This document shows, piece after piece, positions 1-11,490 of a DNA stretch of 64,000 nucleotides. Position 1 is the first letter of the stretch, and every line of letters begins with the position of its first letter. The translations under genes were made by a program, and so were the position numbers. The DNA is from Sequoia sempervirens (lineage: Eukaryota > Streptophyta > Pinopsida > Cupressales > Cupressaceae): the NCBI GenBank assembly GCA_007258455.2, contig VDFB02000003.1, positions 45,945,889-46,009,888 on the forward strand, written 5' to 3'. The notes below the pieces were generated by a model. The model worked only from the letters and a program-made list of their open reading frames with translations. It did no database searches and had not been told where the DNA came from.

Positions 1-24
1 TGGTCCCTTAGGGAAAACTACACT

Positions 25-1175
25 GTGGCTCTATCCGATCCGGAAAAGATGAAAATAAAGGACGCATCTGAAGGTGAAAACCTCTCAGAGGCACCCAAGG
101 ATGGAGGGTTCAATCTCCCCATATCAGAATATCAAGAAAGATCAACACTCCTAGTAGAAGAAGTAAAGTCCATAAATGTTGGCACAACAGAGGACCCGAA
201 GATAACATACCATACGACATCACTTGACCTTGAAGAAAAAGAAAACCTCATAGCTTTCATCAATGCCCAGAAGGTAAATTTTGGATGGACTTATGCTGAC
301 ATGCTTGGACTAGATCTAACATTAGTGGTACATCATTTAGTTGTAGTCCCTAAAGCAAAGCCTATCAAGCAAAAACTTAGAAAAATGCATCCTCAGATAG
401 TATTACTGGTAAAGGTAGAGCTAAAGAAACTACTAGATGTGGGTTTCATCAAACCCATCAACTATCCATAATGGATATCAAATCTACTACCAATGTCCAA
501 ACCTACTGGGAGCATAAGGATATGCACATACTTTAGAGACCTGAACAAGGCTTGTCCAAAGGATGACTTTCCATTGCCAAGTATTGACATCATTATGGAT
601 CTAACAGCAGAGCATGAGATGCTATCCTTAATGGATGGTTTCTTTGGATACAACCAGATAAAGATCTCTCTAGATGACCAACACAAAACAAAATTTACTT
701 GTGCTTGGGGGACATTTTGTTGGAATGTAATTCCCTTTGGTCTAAAGAATACAGGAGTGACATATCAAAGAGCGATGATGACCATATTCCATGATATGTT
801 ACAATCATGGAGGACTATGTAGACGAAATTCTAACAAAGTTGGTCAAAAGGGAAGACCACTTGATAAACCTGGAAAAGGTGTTTGATCAGCTTGAACAGT
901 ACAATCTTGGACTCAACCCTAAGAAATGTGCATTTGGAGTAACATTTGGAGATTTGTTGGGGTACATAGTGTCAAGAAGAGGGATTGAAGTGGATCCTGC
1001 AAAAGTAAAAGCTATAATAGAGATGCTTTCACCAAAGACACTAAAACAATTAAGGAGCCTACAAGGGAAGCTGCAATCCATCAGGCAATTTATCGCACAA
1101 TTGGCAGAAAAATGTCACCCTTTCACTCATCTCCTACACAAGGACATCACCTTCCAAGTGGGACAGGAGATGTGA
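25..1175 (+). pseudogene. Tat element 1 reverse transcriptase, degenerate
   Basis: This is the RT that copies element RNA into cDNA. Visible family motifs are an HHL..PKAKPIKQ lead-in (about 330-370), R.CTYFRDLNKACPKDDFPLP (about 510-575), MDGFFGYNQI (about 630-660) and PFGLKNTGVTYQRAM (about 730-775). Reading starts in frame 1, has a stop at 469-471, and shifts frame near 805-815. The polymerase box after the shift reads YVDE (816-827) where YVDD is expected, so the second aspartate is replaced by glutamate. The connection region (LGYIVSRRGIEVDP, about 960-1000) follows. The protein ends at a stop at 1173. Stops, the shift and the altered box say it is inactive. Confidence 0.88.
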
Positions 1176-1279
1176 CCAATCATTCTAACAAGTTAAGGAG
1201 TACCTTTTCACTCCTCTTATACTTAGGTCGCCTATCCCAAAAAAAGGAAATGATACTTTATGTTTCTACCACATAAACA

Positions 1280-1640
1280 TTGTTGGGAGTTGTCCTAGCC
1301 CAGCTAGATGATAACAATAAAGAAAGGTTTGTCTACTATATTAGCAAAACATTGGTGGGCTACGAACTAAACTACTTGCTCATTGAGAGAGCATGTCCCT
1401 TAGTTGTGTTTTCAACACAAAAGATGAGACATTACATCTTAAACAAAAAGGTGAAGCTAATTTTAAAAGTAGACCCACTCAAATACTTACTAGCAAAGGC
1501 AGCCCTAACAAGTTGAATAGCCAAATGGGTGATGATCCTGAGTGAATTTGATATAGAGTATGTGGATAGGAGAGCTATAAAGGGACAAATTATAGTGGAC
1601 CAACTGGGTGAAGCACCCATAGATGATCATAAACCTCTCA
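1280..1640 (+). pseudogene. Tat element 1 first RNase H, degenerate
   Basis: This is the ordinary RNase H of the gypsy polyprotein, which removes RNA from the RNA:DNA hybrid. The part seen carries LGVVLAQ, YYISKTL, YELNYLLIERACPLVVFSTQKMRHY and, past a stop at 1514, a WVMILSEFDIEY and KGQIIVDQL tail. These match the usual order of gypsy RNase H motifs (VLAQ, YISK, E, QKLRHY, LSEFDI). The first catalytic aspartate region, upstream of 1280, is in poor frame. It sits between RT and the second RNase H. It is clearly homologous and clearly broken. Confidence 0.78.
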
Positions 1641-1669
1641 TAGTGGACTTTCCATATGAGAGTATCTTG

Positions 1670-2215
1670 ATGACAAAACAGATAGACCAATGGACTCTAT
1701 ACATTGATGGGCCCCATACTCAACATGGCTCTAGAGAAGGTATTCTATTTCTCACACCACAAGGAAATGATATACCCAAGGCCTACAAGATTTCATTCCC
1801 ATGCACGAACAACATCTCAAAATATGAAGCTCTTATCATAGGGCTAAAAATGGCTATTAAATGGAGAATAAAAGAGCAATATGTCTTTGGAGACTCTCAG
1901 CTAGTGATCAGACAAGTGAACAATGAGTACTAGACAAAAGACAAAAAATTTCTAGCATGTAAAAGGATGGTGGACAACTTCAAGGAATACTTCATCAGAA
2001 TAACCTTTGAGCAAGTTCCTTGGATCAATAATAGAGTTATCAATGCAATGGAAACAATAGGCTCACTGCTTGATATTCCACAAAATGTGCCTAAGTATGA
2101 GTTCCTCATCGAACAATTACTCGTACCTGCATTTGAAATCCTAGAATTGGAACCTATATGTGTTGTTGTTGGTCCTAACTCCCCATGGTACCAAGATACT
2201 TTTGACTACATCTAG
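1670..2215 (+). pseudogene. Tat element 1 second (archaeal-type) RNase H plus tether
   Basis: A second RNase H follows the first. Residues of the D-E-D active site are visible: YIDG (about 1699), KYEALIIGLKMA (about 1822) and FGDSQLVI (about 1888). The ORF stops at 1931 just after QVNNEY, and the same protein resumes at about 1940-2215 as a region rich in E and P before the integrase. A second RNase H of archaeal type is a marker of the Tat/Ogre group among plant gypsy elements, so this feature places the element in that lineage. The active-site residues are kept although the ORF is stopped at 1931. Confidence 0.78.
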
Positions 2216-2239
2216 CACAGTATCAAACCACTTGACCTA

Positions 2240-3420
2240 ATGACCACTCAAAAGAAAACCTTCACCCGTAGAACTTCTCGTTTTACCATCCTAGGAGATA
2301 CCCTATACTGTTGTAGTCTAGATGGTATCTTACTCTGGTGCCTTAATGAAAAAGAAGCACAAATAGCCTTACAAGAGGTCCATGAAGGTATTTGCGGATC
2401 CCACTCTAGCAAACTTAACCTAGTCCAGAAACTACTCAAAACAGGGTATTACTGGCCCTCCATGGGACATGAATGCATACAGTATTCTAGAAAGTGTTGG
2501 AAATTTCAATAACATAGTGACCTGGTTCATGCACTAGCACAGGAATTGAGACCCATAACTACACCATGGCCTTTCTCACAATGGGGATTAGACCTGGTAG
2601 GCAAGATATCACCCACTTCATCCAACGGGCACAAATTCATTATCACAACAACAAATTACTTCACTAAATGGATAGAGGATATTCCCTTGACCTATATCAT
2701 AGGAAAACATATATCAAAATTCATTTTGAATTATCTCATCTGTAGGTATGGGATTCCCCAAACGATAATAACAGACAATGGAACCCCATTCAAAAATTAG
2801 GATGTCAAAGAGCTTTGTTCCCTATTTTCTATCCAGCATAGATTTTCCATGCCCTATTACCCCCAAGGAAACGGTCAGGCTGAGGCATCTAATAAAACAA
2901 TCCTAAAAATATAGAAAAATACTTTCAATGATGTTGGTTGTGATTGGCATTTGCAACTAAACCCAACCTTATGGGCCTATTGAACTAGTATTGGCACACC
3001 TACCCCATTTTCCTTAGTCCATGGATTAGAGGTTGTCTTGCCTATCAAGGTTGAAATCCTCTCACTAAAAGGCATGGTTAGCAACGAAGAATACAAGGTA
3101 TCTAGGCTAAATGAATTAGAGCTCCTAGATTAAAGGCATTTGAGCACGTTAAACCATTTGCAGGTTTATCAAAATCGGCTCAAACGAAGTTATGGAAAGA
3201 AAATAAAAGATAGGAACTTTCAAATTGGTGATTTGTTCCTCAAGGAGAATCAGAAAATACAATTGAATCAGGACAACAAAGGAAAATTTGAACCCAACTA
3301 GTTACACTCGTTCGTCATCACAACAAGCTACAACTTTGGGGCCTATCAATTGGCTACTCCTGAAGGAGAACCTTTAGTTGAACTGCTGAACAACGACCAC
3401 CTCAAGAATTTCTACACATG
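2240..3420 (+). pseudogene. Tat element 1 integrase, degenerate
   Basis: Integrase inserts the cDNA into the genome. The zinc-binding part shows HEGICGSHSS (about 2380) and paired cysteines near 2470-2500. The core shows WGLDLVGKI (about 2583, first D), ITDNGTPF (about 2770, second D) and [11 protein letters not shown] (about 2850, E), so the D-D-E triad can still be read, but across in-frame stops at 2510, 2798 and several later sites. The C-terminal region (FQIGDLFLKEN, about 3220-3250; FGAYQLATPEGE, about 3337-3372) ends with a stop at 3418-3420. It is the last pol domain before the 2-kb non-coding part of the element. Confidence 0.85.
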
Positions 3421-5494
3421 AAGCATGTCAAAATACCCTAGGCAAGAGGGTAAAAAATCCAAAAGAGATAGAAGATAAAATACAAAAAATCGAAAAGCAA
3501 GAAAAACATTAAAGATAAATAAAACGTTCTTTGAGTGAAAAAACACTTTGTGGTACTCCTAGAATAGGTACTGTAATGAAAACCTAGAAAACAGGCGCTA
3601 TGTTTGAATAAAACTTGCATCATTATCTATCGGTAATATGCACAACATCCACCCATCCATTTCATAATAAAACATGTATCCAACCATGGCTTGTCATTGA
3701 TTAAGGAAAGTAATTTTTTCTCCAACTAGGGGAAACTTCCTGAAGCTGGTCATGGGTTACATCATTTAACATCCTATCATGGTCATAAAATACAAAATTA
3801 AAAACATTAGAAAATAAAAATATCAAAAACATGTGAAAACATCAAAAACAAAACAACATCGTTGGGTTATTCCTTCACTCAAATAGTCTAAGATATCAAC
3901 ATTTTATTGAACCTCATAGCTAGTTCAAGTAGATTTCCCGCAACATATCCTCTAGACATAGAAGTAGAATATCAATCCATATTATCAATGTTGTTTATCC
4001 AAAAACAATTTATGCTTTTTGAGTCAAACGGTCGAACTATGTAGTCTCTATGTGTACAACTTACGCAAGGCTTAACAACCCCCGATACCATAGGTCAATC
4101 CCCTTAGGTTTCCAACATGCTTTATTTTAACTTAGTCAAAAATTCAAAATCCAAAAAATCACCAAAACACTCAAAATCCAAAAACATCTATAAAATACAA
4201 AATCCAAAAACATTTACAAAATAGAAAATATCAAAAACATTCAAACCAAGCAAACTACGAGCCTTTGTTTGTACAACATAGGCAAGGATTATCTTTGATG
4301 ATCCCTCGAGGCCCTAGGTTAGTCCCTTGAAAACAACAAAAACAACATCATAAAAAACTTAGAGAAATAAAAAATACCTACTTTGTCATCCAATCCACAA
4401 TAAACATTTCACCCATAATAAACGAATCGTCATCCTCATCCTTTGACCAAAAAAATAAACAAACAAAGAAAATACCAAAAAGCTAGAACCTTCAAGCAAA
4501 CAAGCGTAGATATTTGATCACAAAATAGACTGAAACAAATCCAAGTATTACCTACCTATCTTTTGACAATTCACCAACAACATCCTAAGATATGCCTTAA
4601 TAGATCCATTCCTATGATAGACATGATCAACAACGGATAATAGTCTTGAAACTTCAAACAGATATGGCAAGTGATACTACAACTTTGTTTTTTATCTTTT
4701 TGTAATCTTATTTTTATGATTTATTTTTATTGACTCATTCCCAGGATCTCTCAGGGATGTCCATAAGGATTTAGGGAAGAAGGAATATAGGAAATTGAGT
4801 GTCATTTCAATTTGTTGTTTGTAAGATATTTTTGTAATACTACCATGGCGAATACTTGCTTTATTAAGTATATGAAAGTTGTGTTGAAACAATTCATGAA
4901 GCAGTTGCATGTTAGGTGTTCTGTACCTCTTCGTGTGACTGGTCCAAAAAAATTTTAGTACAACCCGAATATATATTGTAAAAAATTTTTTTGTATGTCT
5001 AGTATGAGAAAAAATACTCTTTGTTTGTAGATTCAAAGTCCATGCAATAGATACAAAGTCACCTTGGTCATTAATACCCTGGTGCATCGTATCTATTTTG
5101 TAGATCTAATAGGATTTTTCAAACTGTGAAGTCTCTAAAGCAAGAAAAAGCAACTCATCAACTACTAACGACATCATATTTCTATGCATCATCGATATTT
5201 CTTCTAATCAACATCATATTTCTATCCATCATCAATATTTCTTCTAATTAACATCCACCCCACATAATAATATCATTAGTACCATCCTCTATCCATACTG
5301 TTGTCAATACACATCATGATGATAATAAACCAATAAAAAAATTATGTATCATGTATGGGGAATTCATTCATCATATATCAACACCATATAAACATCATAT
5401 ATCATGACATCATATGAAACAAAGTATGATTCATCCATTCACATCATATGCATACATTAGAAAAATATAAAAAAGCATACATCATCATATGTCA
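3421..5494. other. Non-coding stretch between Tat pol and its antisense ORF
   Basis: I see no supported gene here. It is rich in A and C, with a loose, repeated AAAATCCAAAAACAT-like motif around 4130-4250. A minus-strand open frame at 4692-5087 has no recognisable motif, and I do not count it as a gene. By position it is the internal spacer that Tat elements carry between integrase and the extra ORF. Confidence 0.6.
5171..5257. repeat. 40-bp tandem repeat, about 2.2 copies
   Basis: The segment starting ACATCATATTTCTAT at 5171 recurs at 5211 with only a few changes and starts again at 5251. The period is 40 bp. It lies in the Tat internal spacer, and the flanks (5340-5480) are also rich in CAT triplets. 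Confidence 0.7.
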
Positions 5495-7470
5495 TTAACA
5501 CATAAGCATAAAAGAGGTTGAATCGAAGAAGGTATATCTTATATATATCATCATCATCATCAAAAGAGTGAATTTCATAAGTAAATCATCATTAGTGAAA
5601 TAAGTATAATAGGGTAATACAAAATCATAACATATATAGGAGGCCTCAACCAGGCCGATGAATATATATACAAAACACATGTCTACAATATGCCTCTGAG
5701 CAATAAAAATCATGAAGATCAAGTACAAAAAAAGTAAGACCCTGATAGGAAGGAAAAAACCCTGTAGACCAAGCAATGGATCACCAAAAGGATCTAGTTG
5801 TCTCATGAACTGATCACCTACCCCACCACCACCACCACCATCACTCACAACACTAGGCTCTCCAAACTATGGATGTCAAGTAGCCGTAGGAACAATAGCA
5901 TCATATAAGGTCTGATAGTAAGTGAACATCTGTAAAAAAATGATCTCGCTCGACTCACATACTATCATGCTTTTCCCTAAGAGTATCTCTCTCTATCATA
6001 AGCAACTACACCTGAGCCTCTACAGTATGCCATCGACCAATCTCACTATCTCACTTAGCCCTCAAAATTTCTACCTAAGCCTCCACATCCTATCGTCGCA
6101 CTATCTTTGTGTCTCTAGTAATAGTCATTTGAGCTAACAATATATCTCCATCCCAAGGTGGTGGATGAGGACCCGAAACCTGTCTATCACCCTACGCCTG
6201 AGGCGTGTGCTCATCTTGACCACCCTATGCCCCATCATGTCAGGCCCTATCCAACTTCTTTGTAAGAACCTCAATGCGTTGTCGCTTTTCATGATGACTT
6301 GTAATACCTATCCTGCCCAAAGCGAGATCACCCCCAGGATCGGTGAACCTCAATTTCCTGCATCATGCCCACCACTCATCATAATCAAGAGCAGTATCTA
6401 GTTTTGCTAAACCAACTAGCCAACCCCAACCAACTAGGGCAAGTTCTCTAAACTCAGTAACAATAGTATCTATATCTACTTGGAGACCCCACACACAGAC
6501 CTCCTTAGTAGTCTGACCGAACCAAGCCTAATAAGCATTAGGAACCTACCCCTGTCTCTCTCTGAACTGACAACATACTCTATCTAGTAAGTAACGCTCT
6601 ATCACATAATAAGAATGGCCAATCAACCATCGGGTCTTTTGACAGTAAACAAGATGATTTGAATCCTCTTGCCAAGCCTCACAACTCATATAAGGTCTCC
6701 ACACGAAACTTGGCATCTCATTGAAAACACGACGCCAATAAGGAAGATCCTCGGGTAAGGTGTAGTGCATGAAATATCGATAACGATATGATTACGGATC
6801 ATCAAGAGAACAATCATGTATCCCATCTGGTTGAGCAACTATAATTTTCTCCCACGCCCACACATGCAAAATTGAAACACCTATGGAAATAGAATTCCCA
6901 CCCTAATACATAACCTCATGCATATCTTTATAAAGATGAGTGAGAAGACACGCACCCCAAGCATACGTCATCCCATGCTCAAGCATACTCTCAATACATA
7001 CACCTAAACCCACAAGAAATAGCCAACCTCTCCTATCAGGAACAACTAGTCCTGAAATCAAACCACATAGGACAAGTGAAATAGGATATGCACTACCAAA
7101 AAACCTAGACAAATCAATCTCCAACTAACACACCCCCAAGTTTCTAACACTTAGCACACACTACAAGGCATGAGTACCGTGTCAAACATGATATGTGACA
7201 AGCTTGTTGTGAATGGGAAGGTAGAGTATCCTCCACATATCCTCGAGGGTAGCAGTCGCCTCTCCTGTAGGAAAATGAAACGAGGACATCTCGGAATGCC
7301 ACCGCTCCACGAGTGCGGTCATCATCGCTATGTGAGTCCTGATAGGAGGCATGTAGAAAATATAACATAGTCCAATAACATCAAGAAATTCTCACTCCAA
7401 CACACTGAAATAGGCAATCGGATCAAACAGGTGTCGAGGACGTCTCTCCCTCGGCTGCAATGGTTTGAGG
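5495..7470 (-). pseudogene. Antisense plant mobile domain (PMD) ORF of Tat element 1
   Basis: Read on the minus strand from about 7470 downwards, broken frames give the ordered motifs of the PMD (aminotransferase-like) family. These are HFPTGEATATLEDMWRIL then LPIHNK (about 7300-7210), a GWLFLVG..MLEHGMTYAWGACLLTHLY stretch (about 7045-6930), LHVWAWEKI (about 6870-6845), and WRPY...WQEDSNHLVYCQKTRWLIG...ERYLLDRVCCQFRERQG (6710-6546). A glycine-rich start of another short frame lies at 5848. PMD is known from DNA transposons and from extra ORFs of Tat retrotransposons. Its role there is not established. The ORF runs opposite to pol, and a matching ORF in the mirrored element at 62250-63910 confirms the arrangement. 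Stops and shifts make it non-functional. Confidence 0.8.
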
Positions 7471-8570
7471 CCCACTTGCAACCATTTTAACCCACGATGT
7501 TAGGGTTTAATTTTGAACATGTAAAGCAACACAAAACACAATGAAAAATGAAATTTAGGATGACAAAAAATAAAATGCAAGAGTTTAGGTCAAGTGCACA
7601 AGTTCTTAACAAATGCTAAAAGAAAATGCAAGGGTTTAAGTCAAGAGCGAGCTTTTACGGCAAGTGCATGAAACAAAGGAGAGGTTTTAAGACAAGTGCG
7701 AGGTTTTAGAGCAAGAGTGAGGTTTTCAGATGCAAGAGTTTATAGAAAGTGTGAGGTTCTTAACCAAGGGAAAATAAATAGTCAAACAACAATCAAATGC
7801 AAGGTTTTAGAGTAGAAGTGAGGTTTTATGGCAAGTGCATGAAGCAAAAGTGATATTTTAAGTCAAGGGCGAGGTTTTATGTCAAGGGAAAGGGTTTTAA
7901 GGTCAAGTGTGAGGTTTTGACCAAGAAAATGCAATAAAAATGATGCATATGCTCAAAAATCGCTAGAACTTTGCTATTGACTCAGAAACTTTGTACACAC
8001 AATACAAGAATATAACGAAATGAAAACATGAAGTGACAAGGTAAATACTAGGCCACCTATGCCTGAGGGTCATCCAAACTACCGAACAAGGTCTAAATGA
8101 TGTGGGGCTCCCTAAATTCTTGGAATTGCTCTTCAACAACTGACAAAATGGGAAACCCAAAGACAAGAATTAGCAAAAGGATCAAAGCACAAATGAGCTA
8201 ATTAGAAGACTAATGGCCTATATTAACTCTCAAAGAAACCATAATTTCACCTAGGAAACCCTAATTTTTACTTAGGGAACATTCTTACTTTCAAATTACA
8301 AGCTCCCAGAAGCATCAGAATGAGAAATGAAGGACCTAGGAACCTATTTCTTCATCCTAAACACATCGGAATTGAAATAGAATAGAGTCATGAGCCTGAC
8401 CTCAAAACTTGAAATTTTTGGCCAACCTCTTGAGGGGGCAACACAAAGTCCTACCATCATTCCACTGAACATCGGGGCATGGTGGGGTATTAAATTTTCT
8501 CAAAAAACTTGATCTTAAAATAAATAAATAAAAAAGAATCTTTGAAACAAAGCAACCAATACTTTGTATC
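7471..8570. repeat. Internal spacer with degenerate GAGGTTTTA repeats
   Basis: Between the PMD ORF start and the polypurine tract there is about 1.1 kb without a gene. At about 7510-7940 short units of the form GAGGTTTTA-n-CAAGTG recur at roughly 20-40 bp spacing with much decay. The rest (7941-8570) shows nothing I recognise. The mirrored element has a spacer of similar size (61310-62250). Confidence 0.6.
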
Positions 8571-8584
8571 AAAGAGGGGGAAAA
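8571..8584 (+). promoter_or_regulatory. Polypurine tract of Tat element 1
   Basis: AAAGAGGGGGAAAA sits directly before the TG that opens the 3' LTR at 8585. The mirrored Tat element has AAAGAGGGGCAAAA in the same place (61296-61309, minus strand). Polypurine tracts prime plus-strand DNA synthesis. Confidence 0.75.
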
Positions 8585-8629
8585 TGTATACATGTAAAAG
8601 TGACCTAACATCTATCAAAAACCCTAAAC

Positions 8630-8785
8630 AACATTCCACAATGTCCTAGAACATCTCAAAATCATCCTGCGACATCTCAAAATCATCCAACATCTCAAAA
8701 TCATCCCGCAACATCTCAAAATCATCCTGCAATGTCTCAAAACATCTTGGAAACATCCCAGAACATCTGGAAAACATCAAACAAC
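8630..8785. repeat. Short tandem array of ACATCTCAAAATCATCC units
   Basis: In the LTR, units close to ACATCTCAAAATCATCC recur about six to eight times at roughly 17-25 bp, with variants ending in TGC or CCA. It is a simple tandem array within U3. Confidence 0.75.
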
Positions 8786-8792
8786 ATCCAAA

Positions 8793-8965
8793 ACCCTAAT
8801 TCTACTATTAATTAAATAAAACAACATTATTTAATTAATTCACTTTTTCATCATTCTCGACAAATTAAATAAATTTCATTTATTTAACAAAGTCTTGAAA
8901 ACCCTAATTCTATTATTAATTAAATAAAACAACATTATTTAATTAATTCACGTTACTATCATTTC
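8793..8965. repeat. 108-bp tandem repeat hit by the copia insertion
   Basis: ACCCTAATTCTA at 8793 recurs as ACCCTAATTCTA at 8901 with the same following AT-rich text, giving a 108-bp period. The second copy is cut at 8965 by the copia element and continues at 16346 (GACCAATTAAATAAAT matches GACAAATTAAATAAAT of copy 1). This gives an internal picture of the empty site. Confidence 0.75.
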
Positions 8966-10566
8966 AGTTGGAATATGTGCCTCAAGTCTTACTGACATGT
9001 AACTCCTGCAGGTAAAATTCATGACATTATTCATGTCTGGCCGACTAGCTGTTATGAATTCTCTTGAAATGTTCATGTCGCCAAGACAGAGTTGATGTCT
9101 TGTCGACAAGTCTATCGCTGTGACCTTTTTTGTGTTCGGAGTGACCTTTTTTCGAAGGAAGCCTTTGGGCGACAATATGTTCTTATCGGGCTAACACAAA
9201 GGGTCTCGGGGAGAAGTCCTAGCGACTGGTGGAAGTCTCACCAAAAGCTTTTCGGCTATCGGGGTAACACAAGGGCTCGGGGAGAAGTCTCAGCGAGAAT
9301 GGAAAGTCTCACTGACGGTGGAAGTTTCGATGAGATGTCTCAGTGATGAAGAAAGGTCTCGCCGATGGGAGTATTCACTTGGTGCCTTCGTGGTGACAAA
9401 AGACCTCAGTATAAGGTCTTGGCGAAGGTGATAAGTCTCGCCGACTCTTGGGCGCTTCGGTATGACATGTTTGGCCGGTATAAGGTTTTGGCAAAGTCAA
9501 ATGTCTTGCCGACTCGGCAAGACATGGGTGCTCGGTATGTGGTCTTGGCGAAAGACATAAGTCTTGCCGACTCGGAAAGACTTGGTGGTGCTTGGTGTGT
9601 GATCTCAGTGAAAGACATAAGTCTTGCCGACTCGGTAAGACTTGGTTGTGCTCGAAGTGAAGTCTCGGCGAAAGACGAATGTCTTGCCGACTATCAGGTG
9701 CTTCGGTGAAGCTTAAGGAGACTCAATGAGAACTCTTGGTCAACGGTAAAGTCTTGTCGATTGCAAAAGGTGAAAGCGATATGACTTGTGAGCATCAGTA
9801 AAACGTCTTGCCGATGGAGGAATCCCTTTCTGATAGAAACGCATTGGATGTCGATGGTTTCAGTATGACTCATGGCGTTTGTTGTAACATCTTGCTGACT
9901 ATTGGAGCCTATGACGATATCGATATGAAGACTTTGTGGCATTGGGGAGACACTGTTAGTGTCTCACCGATATGCCAACAAAGTTGAACGCCCTTGACCA
10001 GGTTGACCATCCTATGTGGAGCTTTGTGGACCAATCAGAGGAAGTGATTTTCAAATGGATGGCAGTTAGATTTCTGCAATAGTTGTGATGCTGGAGCTGA
10101 ACAACATGCAGGGAAAAATCAATGCTCAAGTGGAAACTTTCTATGATGAGGCAATGGCGGATAAGGATGAACATAAGGTAAAAATCAGAAGTGATAAGAT
10201 TTAAAGGATCGATTCTGATTTGGAATCAACATAGTGAGATTGAATCGAGTTGTTGAGAGTTTTTCTATAACTGGATAAACAGTGAATGAAACTATTGTAA
10301 ACTAATACCAGAGAGTTGTATCTTTGATTTTATGTAATTATTGTTACTGTAATACAAAGAGATTCAGCTTGGTGTGGTGGGTTTTTTCCTTAAAGGGTTT
10401 CCCACGTAAATCTGTTGTTCATTGTCTTTGAGTATCTTCTATGTTTCTGTAAATATTTCATTTGTGTCTTAATTGAACTATAACTAGAAAATTAAAAGTA
10501 CTGTCTGCATTCTCCCCTGTGGTTTTGACGTTAGGAAAGTGTTTTTGTACCTCTGCTTACCTTACA
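8966..10566 (+). repeat. 5' LTR of the copia element
   Basis: It is 1601 bp and ends in CTTACA just before the primer binding site. It matches 14742-16345 along its length with scattered changes. U3 carries a 60-bp tandem array (9420-9700). The last third, with many AATACA and TTTTATG words near 10320-10370, probably holds the R region and poly(A) signals. Confidence 0.92.
9420..9700. repeat. 60-bp tandem array with palindrome and GCCGAC cores in the LTR
   Basis: About five units start near 9423, 9483, 9543, 9603 and 9663. Units 3 to 5 are exactly 60 bp apart. Each contains a version of CTTGCCGA-C-TCGGCAAG. The best copy (9503-9523) has 10-bp perfect arms, GTCTTGCCGA and TCGGCAAGAC, around one base. 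Each also carries GCCGAC (9440, 9508, 9566, 9626, 9686), with one more at 9040. The 3' LTR has the same array at about 15200-15475. GCCGAC is the core of the DRE/CRT element bound by plant DREB/CBF factors; a function here is inference. Confidence 0.85.
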
Positions 10567-10568
10567 AG

Positions 10569-10580
10569 TGGTATCAGAGC
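10569..10580 (+). promoter_or_regulatory. Primer binding site of the copia element
   Basis: TGGTATCAGAGC starts three bases after the 5' LTR end. It is the standard site complementary to the 3' end of initiator methionine tRNA, used by most plant copia elements to prime minus-strand synthesis. Confidence 0.95.
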
Positions 10581-10680
10581 CTAGCCAGTTGTGTTATTCT
10601 TGTGAGTGGGTTGGGTTTTTTGTGTCAATCCTTTTCAGTGAGAGTTTGGTAGAGGTCTGATAATTTAATTACAGATTAAG

Positions 10681-11420
10681 ATGGCAAGCACATCCAGAAA
10701 TATCGATATAGAGAAATTCAATGGTAGCAATTTTGAGCTATGGAAACTCAAAATGGAAGATCTATTAGTGGACCGAGATCTTTGGACTGCTGTGACTAAA
10801 ACGAAACCTCAGGCCATGAAGCAAGAAGATTGGGACCTGGAAGATAGGAAATCAAAAGGGCTGATAAGGCTCTGTTTAGTAGACTCTGTTCTTCTGAACG
10901 TGCATGAAGAAAAGACTGCTTCTTCCTTGTGGAAAAGACTGGCATCTATTTATCAAGGCAAGTCCTTGGTAAAAAAATTGTTCTTGAGGAAGAAGTTGTA
11001 CTCTTTGAGAATGCAGGAGGGAGGATCCGTTGCTGATCATTTGAACACGTTCAACATGTTGAGTGCTCAATTAGCATCTATTGGTGTGAAAATATAAGAT
11101 GAAGATCGTTGCATGTTGTTGTTATATTCTTTTCCTGATTCTTGGGATCATCTAGTGATGGCTATTGGGAGTACAACATCCACATTCAAGATGGACGTTG
11201 TTGTTGCCTCCTTGTTATCAGAAGAATTGAGGAGAAAATCTTCTGAGATGGCAAAGGAGGCTCTAGCTGTCAGAGGTAGATCGAAGGAGAAAGGCAAGAA
11301 GAAGGACAAGAAATCCAAATCGAAATCAGGAGGGAAATCAAAGTCTCCTGGCAAGAAGTCCAAGGTGAAGTGCTAGAATTGTGGGAAACTTGGTCATGTC
11401 CGAAAGGATTGCAAGGAGGA
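10681..11420 (+). pseudogene. copia gag, with stops
   Basis: Gag forms the virus-like particle. The start ATG at 10681 follows the primer site by 100 bp and opens a typical copia gag (KFNGSNFELWKLKMEDLL, about 10714). A stop at 11095 breaks the frame, which resumes in the same frame to 11374. A lysine/serine-rich basic stretch (about 11280-11370) precedes a CX2CX4HX4C zinc knuckle (11371-11412), whose second position is a TAG stop (11374-11376). The rest of the knuckle (NCGKLGHVRKDC) is intact. Both stops are single-codon events in an otherwise open frame. Confidence 0.92.
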
Positions 11421-11490
11421 GAAAAAGAAGAAGAAGAACTCTTCTGGCAATGATTCTTCTCATAGTGATGCAGACGCCTTCATTACAGCT

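Noticed and set aside
4692..5087. 131-codon minus-strand frame in the Tat spacer
   Set aside because: No motif, no partner in Tat element 2 that I could see, AT-rich text; kept as unassigned.
9420..9700. CRISPR-like array
   Set aside because: The whole 60-bp unit repeats, with no unique spacers, in an LTR of a plant element.
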